A stretch of DNA of 64,000 nucleotides, from contig JAQBOZ010000019.1 in the NCBI GenBank assembly GCA_028287785.1, positions 62,001 to 126,000 on the forward strand. The letters run 5' to 3'. Position 1 is the first letter of the stretch. Every line of letters begins with the position of its first letter. Both the position numbers and the translations under genes were made by a program. Under the pieces are notes generated by a model that was not told where the DNA came from, did not search any database, and saw nothing but the letters and a program-made list of their open reading frames with translations. Positions 36,045 to 44,567 of this stretch are shown piece after piece. This stretch comes from Chlorobiota bacterium. Lineage in GTDB: Bacteria; Bacteroidota; Ignavibacteria; OLB7.

Positions 36045-36491
36045 ATGGTACGATCAGAGCTGAAGGCATCGGAGATCATGACGCCGATCCCGCAGACGGT
36101 TACGCCGACGCAGACGGTGGCCGACGCGGTCGATATCATGAAGAGCGAGGATTGTGGGGTGGTTCCGGTGGTCAGCCCGGATGACAGCAGTTCGCTGGTC
36201 GGCATCATCACCGACCGTGATATCGCGCTCCGCGCCTGCTGTGAGGGCTCCCAGGGCTCCCGCACCCCGATCATCGAGGCGATGACGACCAATCTCTTCG
36301 TGGTGGCGCCGGACGATCCCCTGCCGCGCGTCAAGACGATCATGGAGCAGGCGGGCGTCCGGCGGGTTCCGGTGGTGGAGAACAATCGTCTGGTCGGCAT
36401 TATCTCCCTGAAGGATCTCTCCGATACGCTCGGCGGTCGTGGGATAGGGGACACCGATACCAGGATTCTTGGACAGGACCCCAACAACTAG
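36045..36491 (+). CDS. CBS-domain pair protein
   Basis: 148 residues from the ATG at 36045, set by AAGGAG eight bases upstream. Two CBS motifs (about 10-65 and 78-130: AADAVDIMK-like, GIITDRDIALR, and GVRRVPVVENNRLVGIISLKDL) fill the protein. CBS pairs bind adenosine nucleotides and regulate partner proteins. As a stand-alone unit with no fused enzyme or channel, it is probably a regulator or storage partner of unknown target. A type A repeat follows six bases after its stop. Confidence 0.9.
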   Translation: MVRSELKASEIMTPIPQTVTPTQTVADAVDIMKSEDCGVVPVVSPDDSSSLVGIITDRDIALRACCEGSQGSRTPIIEAMTTNLFVVAPDDPLPRVKTIMEQAGVRRVPVVENNRLVGIISLKDLSDTLGGRGIGDTDTRILGQDPNN

Positions 36492-36496
36492 ACCCC

Positions 36497-36552
36497 GCTG
36501 CGCGGGGCGATGCCCCGCGCAAGCAGGGATTACGCCCCTCCGGGGCTTGGGA
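36497..36552 (+). repeat. Dispersed repeat type A, copy 3
   Basis: A perfect hairpin GCGCGGGGC-GAT-GCCCCGCGC (36500-36520) is followed by GCAGGGATTACGCCCCTCCGGGGCTTG. It is six bases after the CBS gene stop, so it may serve as its 3' stability hairpin. A degenerate TTCAACAGTCGGCAGG tail follows to about 36595. Confidence 0.8.
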
Positions 36553-36676
36553 AGATGCCTGGGCCGCCGTTGATATCGTTCAACAGTCGGCAGGGGACAA
36601 CAGTCGGCGGGGGATTTTCAGCCGACGGCAACCATCAGTCAGATGGCGATCATTATTAATCAAAATGGAGAGCAGG

Positions 36677-37177
36677 ATGAGTTTCATGGATCAGATCGGG
36701 GGCCTTATCGGCCAGTATGTGAACGGAGGTGGCGCCACGACCCGTGAGGAAGCGCGCGACCATTACGACCAGATCGCGGGCGCGGTGCCGGAAGGCGTTC
36801 TCGGCTCGGTGATCGGGCCGGCCCTGTCCGAGCTTGGCTCCGATCAGGTACGCGAACGGGTGTACAACTCGGCCACCGAGATGACGCCGCAGCAGCGTGG
36901 CGGCCTTCTCGGCTCCCTCCTCGGCGGGCTTTCGTCGAGCGGTATCGATCTCTCCTCCCTCCTCGGGAAGCTCGGCATCAGCCATAATGTTGCCGATAAC
37001 CCGGAAACCGCCTCCCCTGAGGATGTGGCGAAGGTCGCAGCTCATGCTCAGGAGAACAACCCGGGCGTCTTCCAGCAGGCGATGGGCTTCTATGCGAAGC
37101 ATCCGACGCTTGTGAAGATCCTCGGGACGATGGCGATTGCATCGATTGCCAAGCGGCTCTCCAGCGCAACCGCCTGA
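36677..37177 (+). CDS. Hypothetical soluble protein
   Basis: 166 residues from the ATG at 36677 (MSFMDQIGG), with GGAG six bases before; an ATG four codons upstream is a weaker alternative. The protein is Gly/Ser-rich with amphipathic helices: DQIGGLIGQYV, then GVLGSVIGPALSELGS, then GGLLGSLLGGLSSSGI. A final helical part is KHPTLVKILGTMAIASIAKRL. The motif style is common in predicted YidB-like or helical-bundle stress proteins, but I do not recognise a family with confidence. No signal peptide is visible. It is flanked by type A repeats. Confidence 0.6.
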   Translation: MSFMDQIGGLIGQYVNGGGATTREEARDHYDQIAGAVPEGVLGSVIGPALSELGSDQVRERVYNSATEMTPQQRGGLLGSLLGGLSSSGIDLSSLLGKLGISHNVADNPETASPEDVAKVAAHAQENNPGVFQQAMGFYAKHPTLVKILGTMAIASIAKRLSSATA

Positions 37178-37283
37178 GTTGCCGATGAACCGGTACGATC
37201 CCGACCGGGTGAAGGACCCGCGGCCGGGATGATACGTGGGGGCATGGAATTCGACCATGCCCCCACGTCTGCGTTGTGGGCGT

Positions 37284-37336
37284 GCGCGGGGCGATGCCCC
37301 GCGCACCAGGGATTGCGCCCCTCCGGGGCTTGAGGA
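37284..37336 (+). repeat. Dispersed repeat type A, copy 4
   Basis: Perfect hairpin GCGCGGGGC-GAT-GCCCCGCGC, then CCAGGGATTGCGCCCCTCCGGGGC. A divergent second unit (CGCATGGGGTACGGCCCCATGTACGCG) follows near 37390. The 325-base gap between genes here (37178-37502) is largely such repeat matter. Confidence 0.8.
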
Positions 37337-37502
37337 GAGGAAAGATTACCGGGGTGTTCCCAAGCCCCGGCGGGGCGGCATGGCTGGCGCATGGGGTACG
37401 GCCCCATGTACGCGTTGCTTCGTGCCGGCTACCGGATTATTTTGGGCCGGATCGACCGGGCGGAGGCCCGGCATCGAGAGAACATCTCAAACGGCAACCA
37501 GC

Positions 37503-39647
37503 ATGGCATCCGAGCCTCTCCGCGTCGCGATACTCTGGCATCAGCATCAGCCCTACTACAAGAACGGCAACCGCTACCTCCTTCCCTGGGCACGCCTCCA
37601 CGCCACGAAGGATTATTACGATATCGCCGCGGCGCTGGAGGCATTCCCGACCATCCGCCAGACGATCAATGTGGTCCCCTCGCTCCTCGTGCAGTTGATC
37701 GATTACGTGGAGCATGGCGCCACCGATCTGGTCCTGGACCTGGCCCGCCGCCCCGCCGCCGATCTGGCCGACGATGAAAAAATCACCATCCTCCGCTATT
37801 TCTTCCTCTGCAACACCGAGCGGATGATCCTTCCCTATCCCCGCTACGCGGAGCTTTTCACCCGTGGCAACCGCAGTCGCGACGACATGGGGGCGCTGAA
37901 GGAGGCCGCCGCCTGGTTCTCCACGCAGGACTGGCTGGACCTCCAGGTCTGGTACAACCTTACATGGATCGGGGAATATTCGCGGGATGATGAGCCGTTC
38001 GCGGCGCTGCTGAAGAAACAGCGCAACTTTACCGAGGAGGAGAAGAACGCACTGCTGGATGCCTCGCTCGGAATCGTCGCGAAGGTGATTCCACTGTATC
38101 GCGCCAGGATGGAATCGGCGCAGGTGGAGCTTTCGGTGACGCCGTTCTATCACCCGATCCTCCCGATCCTCTGCGACAGCTACACCGCCCTGGAAGCGAT
38201 GCCGAACGCGACGCTGCCGGAGCATCACGTGGCGTTCCCGGAGGATGCCGAGGCACATATCGTCAGGGCGATAGCGCTGTTTCAGGAACGGTTCGGGGCG
38301 CTTCCGCACGGCGTCTGGCCGAGCGAGGGGAGCGTCAGCGATCAGGCGCTGGCGCTGCTGCGTGGCGCCGGCCTGGGCTGGGCCGCGACCGATGAAGGGG
38401 TCCTCAGAAAAACGCTCGGCGAGGGATGGACCCCGCTCGCCAAATATTTCCCGTATCTCCTCAAGACCCGCAGCGGGCCCATCTGGATGGTCTTTCGCGA
38501 TCACGAGCTCTCCGATGCCATCGGCTTCGTCTACAGCAACTGGAACCCCGAGGTGGCGGCGCTCGATTTCTACAACCGCCTTGTGGAGATCAGAACGAAG
38601 ATCATTCAGGAGCACGGCGGCGAGGCGCTTGCCCAGGCGATCGTGCCGGTGATCCTCGACGGCGAGAACTGCTGGGAGTACTACCTGGAGAACGGCCGCC
38701 CCTTCCTCGAAGCCCTCTACAGGCTCCTCTCGGAGTCCGGCGAGATCGTGACGACCACCATCAACGATGCGGTAAAGGATGCCCCGCGGCGGCCCGAGCG
38801 GACGCTGGGAAGGATTTATTCGGGAAGCTGGATCGGGAGCAATTTCAAGATCTGGATAGGGCACGAGGAGGATAACACCGCGTGGGACGCGCTGGTGGAG
38901 GCGCGCGAGGCGCTGATGCGCGCAAAGCCGTCGCTGGACGCCGCGCGATTTGCCGAGGCGATGGAGGAGATCTACATCGCCGAGGGCTCCGACTGGTTCT
39001 GGTGGTTCGGCGATGAGAACTCCGTGGCGAATCAGGACGATTTCGATGACCTGTTCCGTGCCCATCTCCGCAATGTCTATCTGATGATCGGCGAGGAGCC
39101 CCCCGCCGCGCTCGACCGCCCCATCCGCCGCGCCAGCCGCAAGGCCAGCGTAACGCCCCCCACCGGCCCCATCTCGCCGGTCATTGACGGGCTCCGCTCC
39201 ACCGCGCGCGAGTGGTCAAACGCCGGGCATTTCGTGGTGGAGAAGGTGGGTGGCGCCATGCATCACGCCGACGCGTTCGAACGGCGGATCTGGTTCGGCT
39301 CGGACGATCGCAACTTCTATCTCCGGTTCGATACCCCCCTTCCGCTCGCGGAGGGACAGTTGATACGGCTTACGCTGACCGGCTCGCGTTCCGTCGTGAT
39401 TCAGTTCAGCGCCGGAAGCGTCGGCATAGAGTCGCTGGCGGATGAACGGGGGCGCGTCAGGATCGCCGGGCTGGTGGCGGCCGTCGCCGAAACGCTGGAG
39501 GTCTCGGTGCCGCTGGATCATCTCGATGGCGTGGGAACGGCGCCGGAATCGGTGGGCATCGTCTGCGAAATCTTCGAGAACGGCCATCAGACCGAACGAT
39601 TCCCGCATCAGGGAGAGGTGGCCTGCCCGCTCGCGGTCGGAACATAG
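37503..39647 (+). CDS. Glycoside hydrolase family 57 protein
   Basis: 714 residues from the ATG at 37503 (MASEPLRVAILWHQHQPYYK); upstream codons come from the type A repeat. The GH57 hallmarks are visible: HQHQPYY near 13-19, catalytic nucleophile Glu275 in GVWPSEG, and acid/base Asp386 in ILDGENCWEYY. The middle section (about 440-540) matches GH57 C-terminal helices. The last 140 residues look like a carbohydrate-binding β-sandwich. Family members act on α-1,4 glucans (amylase, branching enzyme, α-galactosidase); the exact activity is not defined. No signal peptide is seen, so it is probably cytosolic. Confidence 0.9.
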   Translation: MASEPLRVAILWHQHQPYYKNGNRYLLPWARLHATKDYYDIAAALEAFPTIRQTINVVPSLLVQLIDYVEHGATDLVLDLARRPAADLADDEKITILRYFFLCNTERMILPYPRYAELFTRGNRSRDDMGALKEAAAWFSTQDWLDLQVWYNLTWIGEYSRDDEPFAALLKKQRNFTEEEKNALLDASLGIVAKVIPLYRARMESAQVELSVTPFYHPILPILCDSYTALEAMPNATLPEHHVAFPEDAEAHIVRAIALFQERFGALPHGVWPSEGSVSDQALALLRGAGLGWAATDEGVLRKTLGEGWTPLAKYFPYLLKTRSGPIWMVFRDHELSDAIGFVYSNWNPEVAALDFYNRLVEIRTKIIQEHGGEALAQAIVPVILDGENCWEYYLENGRPFLEALYRLLSESGEIVTTTINDAVKDAPRRPERTLGRIYSGSWIGSNFKIWIGHEEDNTAWDALVEAREALMRAKPSLDAARFAEAMEEIYIAEGSDWFWWFGDENSVANQDDFDDLFRAHLRNVYLMIGEEPPAALDRPIRRASRKASVTPPTGPISPVIDGLRSTAREWSNAGHFVVEKVGGAMHHADAFERRIWFGSDDRNFYLRFDTPLPLAEGQLIRLTLTGSRSVVIQFSAGSVGIESLADERGRVRIAGLVAAVAETLEVSVPLDHLDGVGTAPESVGIVCEIFENGHQTERFPHQGEVACPLAVGT

Positions 39648-39680
39648 CTGGCGCATGGGGCACAGCCCCATGCGCCAGCT

Positions 39681-40037
39681 ATGACGCCCCCCAGGGCTAA
39701 AGAAGCATCAACCCAGCTATCATCCCCCTCCTCGAGCCCCGGAGGGGCGCAATCCCTTCTGCGCCGGGCAGCCTGTAGATGGGGTTGTACCCATGCACCA
39801 ACGATGACGCCCCTCCAGGGCTAAAGAAGAATCAACCCGGTTATCATCTCCCCTCCTCGAGCCCCGGAGGGGCGCAATCCAATCTGCGCGGGGCATCCTG
39901 TGCATGGGGCGATGCCCCATGCACCAACGATGACGCCCCTCCGGGGCTAAAGAAGCATCAACCCAGCTATCATCCCCCTCCTCGAGCCCCGGAGGGGCGC
40001 AATCCAATCTGCGCGGGGCGATGCCCCGCGCAGCCAT
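39681..40037. repeat. Tandem array of three ~125-bp type A units
   Basis: Units starting ATGACGCCCC at 39681, 39804 and 39930 (periods 123 and 126) contain GCTAAAGAAG(C/A)ATCAACCC, CTATCATC, CCTCGAGCCCCGGAGGGGCG, CAATC and a GCGCGGGGC or GCATGGGG hairpin. The third is cut short. The array fills most of the 480-base gap 39648-40127, preceded by a perfect hairpin (CTGGCGCATGGGGC...GCCCCATGCGCCAG at 39648-39679). Confidence 0.85.
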
Positions 40038-40127
40038 CGCTCAACAATTTTCCCCCACCCCCTCATTCATCCCGCGACAATCCCTAAGTTTACGGTTCAA
40101 CGGATTGACCATGTCTATCGAGGCTTT

Positions 40128-42179
40128 ATGCGTCGTTTTTTACTGATCGCCGCGGCTACACTGCTTGGCTCCATCGGACTGATGGCGTTTTACGTGATGT
40201 GGGATTACGATCCCGATAACGTGAGCCCGATGGTTGCCGCTCCAAGCTATCTCTCCATCTTCGAAAACGCGGTGAAAACCCGCATGGGAAAGAACTGGGC
40301 CGATCTTGACCCAGGCGCCCGCGGCCGCGTTCTGGCCGATATCGTCGCCGGTCGCGATGGCGAGCCGGCGCGGGAGGTGGCGCTCTTCAAACTTCGCGAG
40401 CTTCCCGACAAGGCTGCCGCGCTCGCGGTGATCAAAAAAAATCTCGACCGTCTCGATGACGAGCGCTATGAAGTCGCCATCGGTTCGATCGCGGCGCTCG
40501 GCACGCCGGCCGCGACCGGGGCGCTCGATTCACTCTACAAACGGCTCAACGCAGATCCGGCCGCCCACACTCCGCTTGGCGATTACAGAAGCAGCAGCTT
40601 CCTGGTCTCGCGCGCGGAGCCGGACCTCAAGTTCGCCTTCCAGGAGCGGAGCCGCAACGACGCCGATTACGCGCTGACGCAGGCGCGCGAGATCTCCCTC
40701 TTCTTCCCCGCTCATCCGCAATACCTGATATCGATCCCCAACAGCGACGATGTGCTGAAGGATTTCAACGACTCCCGGTTCGCCCGCGCGCTCGCAAAAT
40801 CGCCGGTGCCGGAGGATGTCTGGCGGCTGCCGCTGCTGAAGACCGTTGCCTCGCTCCGCGCGCGGCTCGGCGAGACGTTCGGATTTCTCGCGCCGTACTT
40901 CTCGCCGGAAAAGCTCTTCCGCGATCACTTCATCATCGGCCGCTACGGCGAGGAATATCTGATCGCCAGCTACAAGGACAAGAACGTCTCCCTCGGCGAG
41001 ACGATGCTCGATATCTTCGGAAAGCTCGGGAAGGATTTCGGCATCAGAAAGTGGGATGTTGATGGAACCACTGTGGCAACGGTGCGGAACCTGAAGAGCG
41101 GCAGGACCCTGAGCTACGCCACGGTCGGCGATTACTTCGTGGTGGGGACCGATACCGCGGTGATCAAAACATCGCTCCACACCTTCAACTCCGATCGCGG
41201 AGCCTCGATCGGCACCGATCCCCTCTTCAACAAGGCCTTCGCCGGGCTCGATCAGACCGGCCAGCGGGATGTCCTCCTGGCGTGGATCGATCCGACGGAA
41301 TATTTCGATGTGATCGGATCGCGCAACCCGGCCGGCCGGCATCGCGCGGTGGTGGCGCGGGCGCTCGGCAGGGAGACCATCACCACCGATGGCTCGGCAA
41401 GCTCCTCGGCGATCGCCGGAAGTTTCCCCGGCCAGCTCGGCGTGGCGACGATGGGGGGCGATGATCCTTCGATGCTCTGGCGCTATATCGTCGATGTGCG
41501 ATCGCTCGGCAAAAACCCGATCGACTCGCTCGCGCGGCTGGCGAAGATGGATATCGGCAAGCAGATCATCCCCTTCCTGGCCCCATCGATGGCGCTCGGC
41601 TATGGCGGAGTCGATCATCTGAAGCGGGAATACGGCTACTCCAACACGGCGTTCAACCTGCTGATGGCCTGGCCCCTCCGCTCGGCCCCGCCGCGGTTCG
41701 ACTCCACGCTCAGCCTCTTCTTCGGCCGGATCACATCGCTCGTCTATACCTCGGAGATTCTTTCGGGGAACGGAACGAAGCTCTGGATCGCCAGCGACAC
41801 CACCACGAACGACTCGCTGCTGAAGGAGCGGAAGCTCCAGCCGAGCTTCGCGGTGGTCAACAATCAGGTGCTGATCATCGCCTCCACGCCGGCCGCGTTG
41901 CGCCGCGCCGCGGCGGCGGTTCCATCGGCGCCGGAAGTTGTGGGGAACAACCCGCGAACATATTTCCAGGGGCAGGTGCGCGTGGACAGCTTCGCGGTGA
42001 ACTCCGCAGCGTACCTCAAGGCGTTTCTTCTTCAGAGCGATCGCTATTCGCCGCAGGTGATCGCCGGAAGGATCGATCCCATCAGGACGGCGCTGGCCGG
42101 CTACGAAACGCTGGAATGGGGATTCCGCCAGGATAACGGGCTGCGGCATGGCGAGGGACGATTGGTCGCCCGGAAGTAA
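40128..42179 (+). CDS. Membrane-anchored protein with similarity to DUF2138/YfaA-type proteins
   Basis: This 683-residue protein has an N-terminal hydrophobic anchor (LLIAAATLLGSIGLMAFYVMW, about 4-24) and a large exported domain. Features include a helical α-repeat-like region (about 45-165), then blocks such as ISIPNSDDVLKDF, RYGEEYLIASYKDKN, and GDYFVVGTDTAVIKTS. The latter resemble proteins that estimate self-display (YfaA/DUF2138, DUF3352). The assignment rests partly on its neighbour, a DUF1175/YfaT-like protein; in E. coli yfaA and yfaT share one operon with an α2-macroglobulin gene. No macroglobulin gene is present here. Function unknown. Confidence 0.6.
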   Translation: MRRFLLIAAATLLGSIGLMAFYVMWDYDPDNVSPMVAAPSYLSIFENAVKTRMGKNWADLDPGARGRVLADIVAGRDGEPAREVALFKLRELPDKAAALAVIKKNLDRLDDERYEVAIGSIAALGTPAATGALDSLYKRLNADPAAHTPLGDYRSSSFLVSRAEPDLKFAFQERSRNDADYALTQAREISLFFPAHPQYLISIPNSDDVLKDFNDSRFARALAKSPVPEDVWRLPLLKTVASLRARLGETFGFLAPYFSPEKLFRDHFIIGRYGEEYLIASYKDKNVSLGETMLDIFGKLGKDFGIRKWDVDGTTVATVRNLKSGRTLSYATVGDYFVVGTDTAVIKTSLHTFNSDRGASIGTDPLFNKAFAGLDQTGQRDVLLAWIDPTEYFDVIGSRNPAGRHRAVVARALGRETITTDGSASSSAIAGSFPGQLGVATMGGDDPSMLWRYIVDVRSLGKNPIDSLARLAKMDIGKQIIPFLAPSMALGYGGVDHLKREYGYSNTAFNLLMAWPLRSAPPRFDSTLSLFFGRITSLVYTSEILSGNGTKLWIASDTTTNDSLLKERKLQPSFAVVNNQVLIIASTPAALRRAAAAVPSAPEVVGNNPRTYFQGQVRVDSFAVNSAAYLKAFLLQSDRYSPQVIAGRIDPIRTALAGYETLEWGFRQDNGLRHGEGRLVARK

Positions 42180-42240
42180 CCGATGCCCTCCGGCCGGGAC
42201 GCCCTCCCGGTCGCCGCTTCCCCTCAATGATCTGAAGAGT

Positions 42241-43395
42241 ATGAAGAATCAGCCGGGACAACTTCGCCGGAACCTCCTTCGCTCCCTCCTCTGGGCGCTC
42301 GGCGCGGTGGTGGCGATCGTGGGCGGGATAGAGATCTATCACCGGCTCGACGCCTCGGTCAAGGATTTCGACGTGGTGATGACGCCGTCGACGATCGCCG
42401 CCGACAACGTCTCATCGGCGCTGCTGGAGATCAGGATCATCTCCCGGTTCGGCCACCGGCTGAACGTCCGCGCGCTCCCCGAGGCGCCGCGCATCGAGAT
42501 CGTGCAGGGGAAGGAGCTGATCCGCAATGTCGTCTCGATGGGGGATTCCCTCCGCTACCGGCTGATCGCGGGAATTACGCCGGGGGAGGTGGTGGTGCGG
42601 GTCCATATCGTCGGCGTCATTGCGCCGATCGAGGCAAAGCTCTTCCTGACCGCGTCGCTCGCCGACGGCAACCACAACGGCTATCCCGATCTCCTCGATC
42701 TCTCCTCCGAGAGCGACCGGACCGCGTTCCGCCGCTGGTTCACGACGATCGCGCTGGCGCAGCGGACGCATCTCGACGATCGCTGGCAGGATCGCGATTG
42801 CGCCGGCCTCCTCCGCTACTGCTACCGGGAGGCGCTCAAGCGGCACGATAACACCTGGCTCCGCTCGCGGCAGTGGCTGGTTACATCCTCCATCCCGGAC
42901 GTGCGGAAATACAACTATCCCGATGTCCCGGTCGTCGGCACGCGGGTCTTCAACGCCGGCGGGCGCGAATCGCGCGAGAGCGATAACGCCGTAAAGAAGG
43001 TGTCGGGCGATCCGCGGGAGGTCGCATCGCGCGAGCCTTCCGATCGCCCGGCATGGCATCCGCCGCATGCCTCGCTCGCCAACTTCAGCGAGTTCGCGGA
43101 GGCGGCGCGCCTGAAGGACAACTCCCTGGCGTTTCTCTCCCGCGATCCGGACGCGGCCCTCCCCGGCGATGTGATGATCTACCTGAACGATACCGAAAGC
43201 CAGTGGCCGTATCACACCATGATCTATCTCGGCAACGGGATGACCGTCTACCACACCGGCCCCGATGGGAAGAAGCCGGGGATCGTCAAGCGGCTCACGC
43301 TGGCGGAGCTGGCGGCACACCCCAACCCACGCTGGCATCCCGTCCCATCCAATCCATATTTCCTCGGTTTCTACCGCTGGCGCATACTGATGTAG
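42241..43395 (+). CDS. DUF1175 (YfaT-like) protein
   Basis: 384 residues from the ATG at 42241, with GAAGAG upstream. The N-terminal membrane helix is about 10-30; then an Ig-like region (about 40-135) is followed by the DUF1175 domain (about 160-380). Conserved points are DRWQDRDCAGLLRYCYREAL near 178-197, with a Cys in a probable active-site-like position, then PGDVMIYLND, WPYHTMIYLG and the C-terminal FYRWRILM. The Cys-His pattern (DCAG...HTMIYL) suggests an NlpC/P60-like papain fold, so it could be a periplasmic amidase. It sits 61 bases after the YfaA-like gene. Confidence 0.82.
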   Translation: MKNQPGQLRRNLLRSLLWALGAVVAIVGGIEIYHRLDASVKDFDVVMTPSTIAADNVSSALLEIRIISRFGHRLNVRALPEAPRIEIVQGKELIRNVVSMGDSLRYRLIAGITPGEVVVRVHIVGVIAPIEAKLFLTASLADGNHNGYPDLLDLSSESDRTAFRRWFTTIALAQRTHLDDRWQDRDCAGLLRYCYREALKRHDNTWLRSRQWLVTSSIPDVRKYNYPDVPVVGTRVFNAGGRESRESDNAVKKVSGDPREVASREPSDRPAWHPPHASLANFSEFAEAARLKDNSLAFLSRDPDAALPGDVMIYLNDTESQWPYHTMIYLGNGMTVYHTGPDGKKPGIVKRLTLAELAAHPNPRWHPVPSNPYFLGFYRWRILM

Positions 43396-43443
43396 CCGGC
43401 AGGTTGTATCCGCTATTTCCATCCCTTCGCCCAATCGGCAATC

Positions 43444-44088
43444 ATGGACTCTTCATTCTGGCAGAATAGATGGCGGGAGAATCGCATCGGCTTTCATCAG
43501 GGAGCTGTCAACTCCAGGCTCAGACGCCATTTCGCCGAGATCGCGGGTGAGGCAAAGGAGCGGGTCTTCATCCCCCTCTGCGGGAAAAGCCTGGATATGC
43601 TCTGGATCGCCGATCAGGGGCATCCGGTGGTCGGCGTGGAGTTGAGCAGAATCGCGGTGGAGGCGTTTTTCAACGATAACGGGCTGGCGCCGACCATCAC
43701 CGAGCATGGTGCTTTTACATCGTATCGCGTGCGGGAGATCGAGCTGCTTCGCGGCGATTTCCTCAATCTCACCAGAGATGATCTCAACGGCGCAAGCATC
43801 GTCTACGATCGCGCCGCGCTGGTCGCGCTCCCGCCGGAAATGCGGACCACCTACGCCGATGCCCATCGCGATATGCTCCCATCCGGCTCCAGAATCCTCC
43901 TGATCACGTTTGAATACCCGGAGGGCCTGCGCCAGGGCCCTCCATTCTCGATCCCGCTCGCCGAGGTGAAACGGCTCTACGGCGATGCGTTCGATATCAG
44001 GGCGATCGAGGACGAGACAACCCCGACCGAACGGAATGAGGAAACCGCCACGATGGTCGAGCGGACCTATATTCTCACGAAGCGGTAA
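43444..44088 (+). CDS. tmp: Thiopurine S-methyltransferase-family protein
   Basis: This 214-residue SAM-dependent methyltransferase is of the TPMT family. It shows FWQNRWRENRIGFHQ near 5-19, FIPLCGKSLDMLWIADQGH near 42-60 (SAM-binding loop), GVELSRIAVEAFF, and YDRAALVALPPEMR near 119. Bacterial TPMTs methylate selenium, tellurium or thiol compounds and are small cytosolic detoxifiers. Length is close to the normal 215-220. It lies between the DUF1175 gene and a small membrane protein, with no strict operon signature. Confidence 0.92.
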   Translation: MDSSFWQNRWRENRIGFHQGAVNSRLRRHFAEIAGEAKERVFIPLCGKSLDMLWIADQGHPVVGVELSRIAVEAFFNDNGLAPTITEHGAFTSYRVREIELLRGDFLNLTRDDLNGASIVYDRAALVALPPEMRTTYADAHRDMLPSGSRILLITFEYPEGLRQGPPFSIPLAEVKRLYGDAFDIRAIEDETTPTERNEETATMVERTYILTKR

Positions 44089-44135
44089 GCCCGCAGGGCG
44101 CGATCATCCCGCCCCGTAAACAACCGGAGCCCGCA

Positions 44136-44420
44136 ATGCCCATCAGGACCTACGTCAACGGCCGGGAAGTTCATAGCCCGGCGGCCCGAATGCTCGTGAT
44201 GGCGATCGTGATGTTCATCGCCGCGATCCTCCTCTCGGTCCTCTTCTTCGTGATCCTCCCGCTTGCGGGGCTGGCGATCGGCGCAGGGCTGGGCGTTGCC
44301 GCCATCGGCGGGGGATCGGCACTGCTCGGGCTGGTCGCCCGCCGCCGGTTCGGAGCCGGACGGAAACAGCTCGGCACGACCGAAAACGACCGGCGCGACG
44401 ACCGTTTTCTGAACCCGTGA
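44136..44420 (+). CDS. Small membrane protein
   Basis: 94 residues with two closely spaced hydrophobic segments (about 18-41 and 43-70, Gly-rich in the second: GLAIGAGLGVAAIGGGSALLG). A polar, Arg-rich C-terminal tail follows. It lies 47 bases downstream of the methyltransferase. Protein-like composition and the distinct TM pattern support a real gene, but no family is recognised. Confidence 0.6.
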   Translation: MPIRTYVNGREVHSPAARMLVMAIVMFIAAILLSVLFFVILPLAGLAIGAGLGVAAIGGGSALLGLVARRRFGAGRKQLGTTENDRRDDRFLNP

Positions 44421-44567
44421 ATGCCGTCGCCCGTTCCGACGTAAAAAATAGACGCGGCGGTGGCTCGTCACCCCCAGGGCCCCCATATAAGCAGCAGATC
44501 ATCCCGTATCGGTAGGCATCTCCCGGCAGGCCGTTGCGATCCATCCCATACCCGATATCGATTATCC

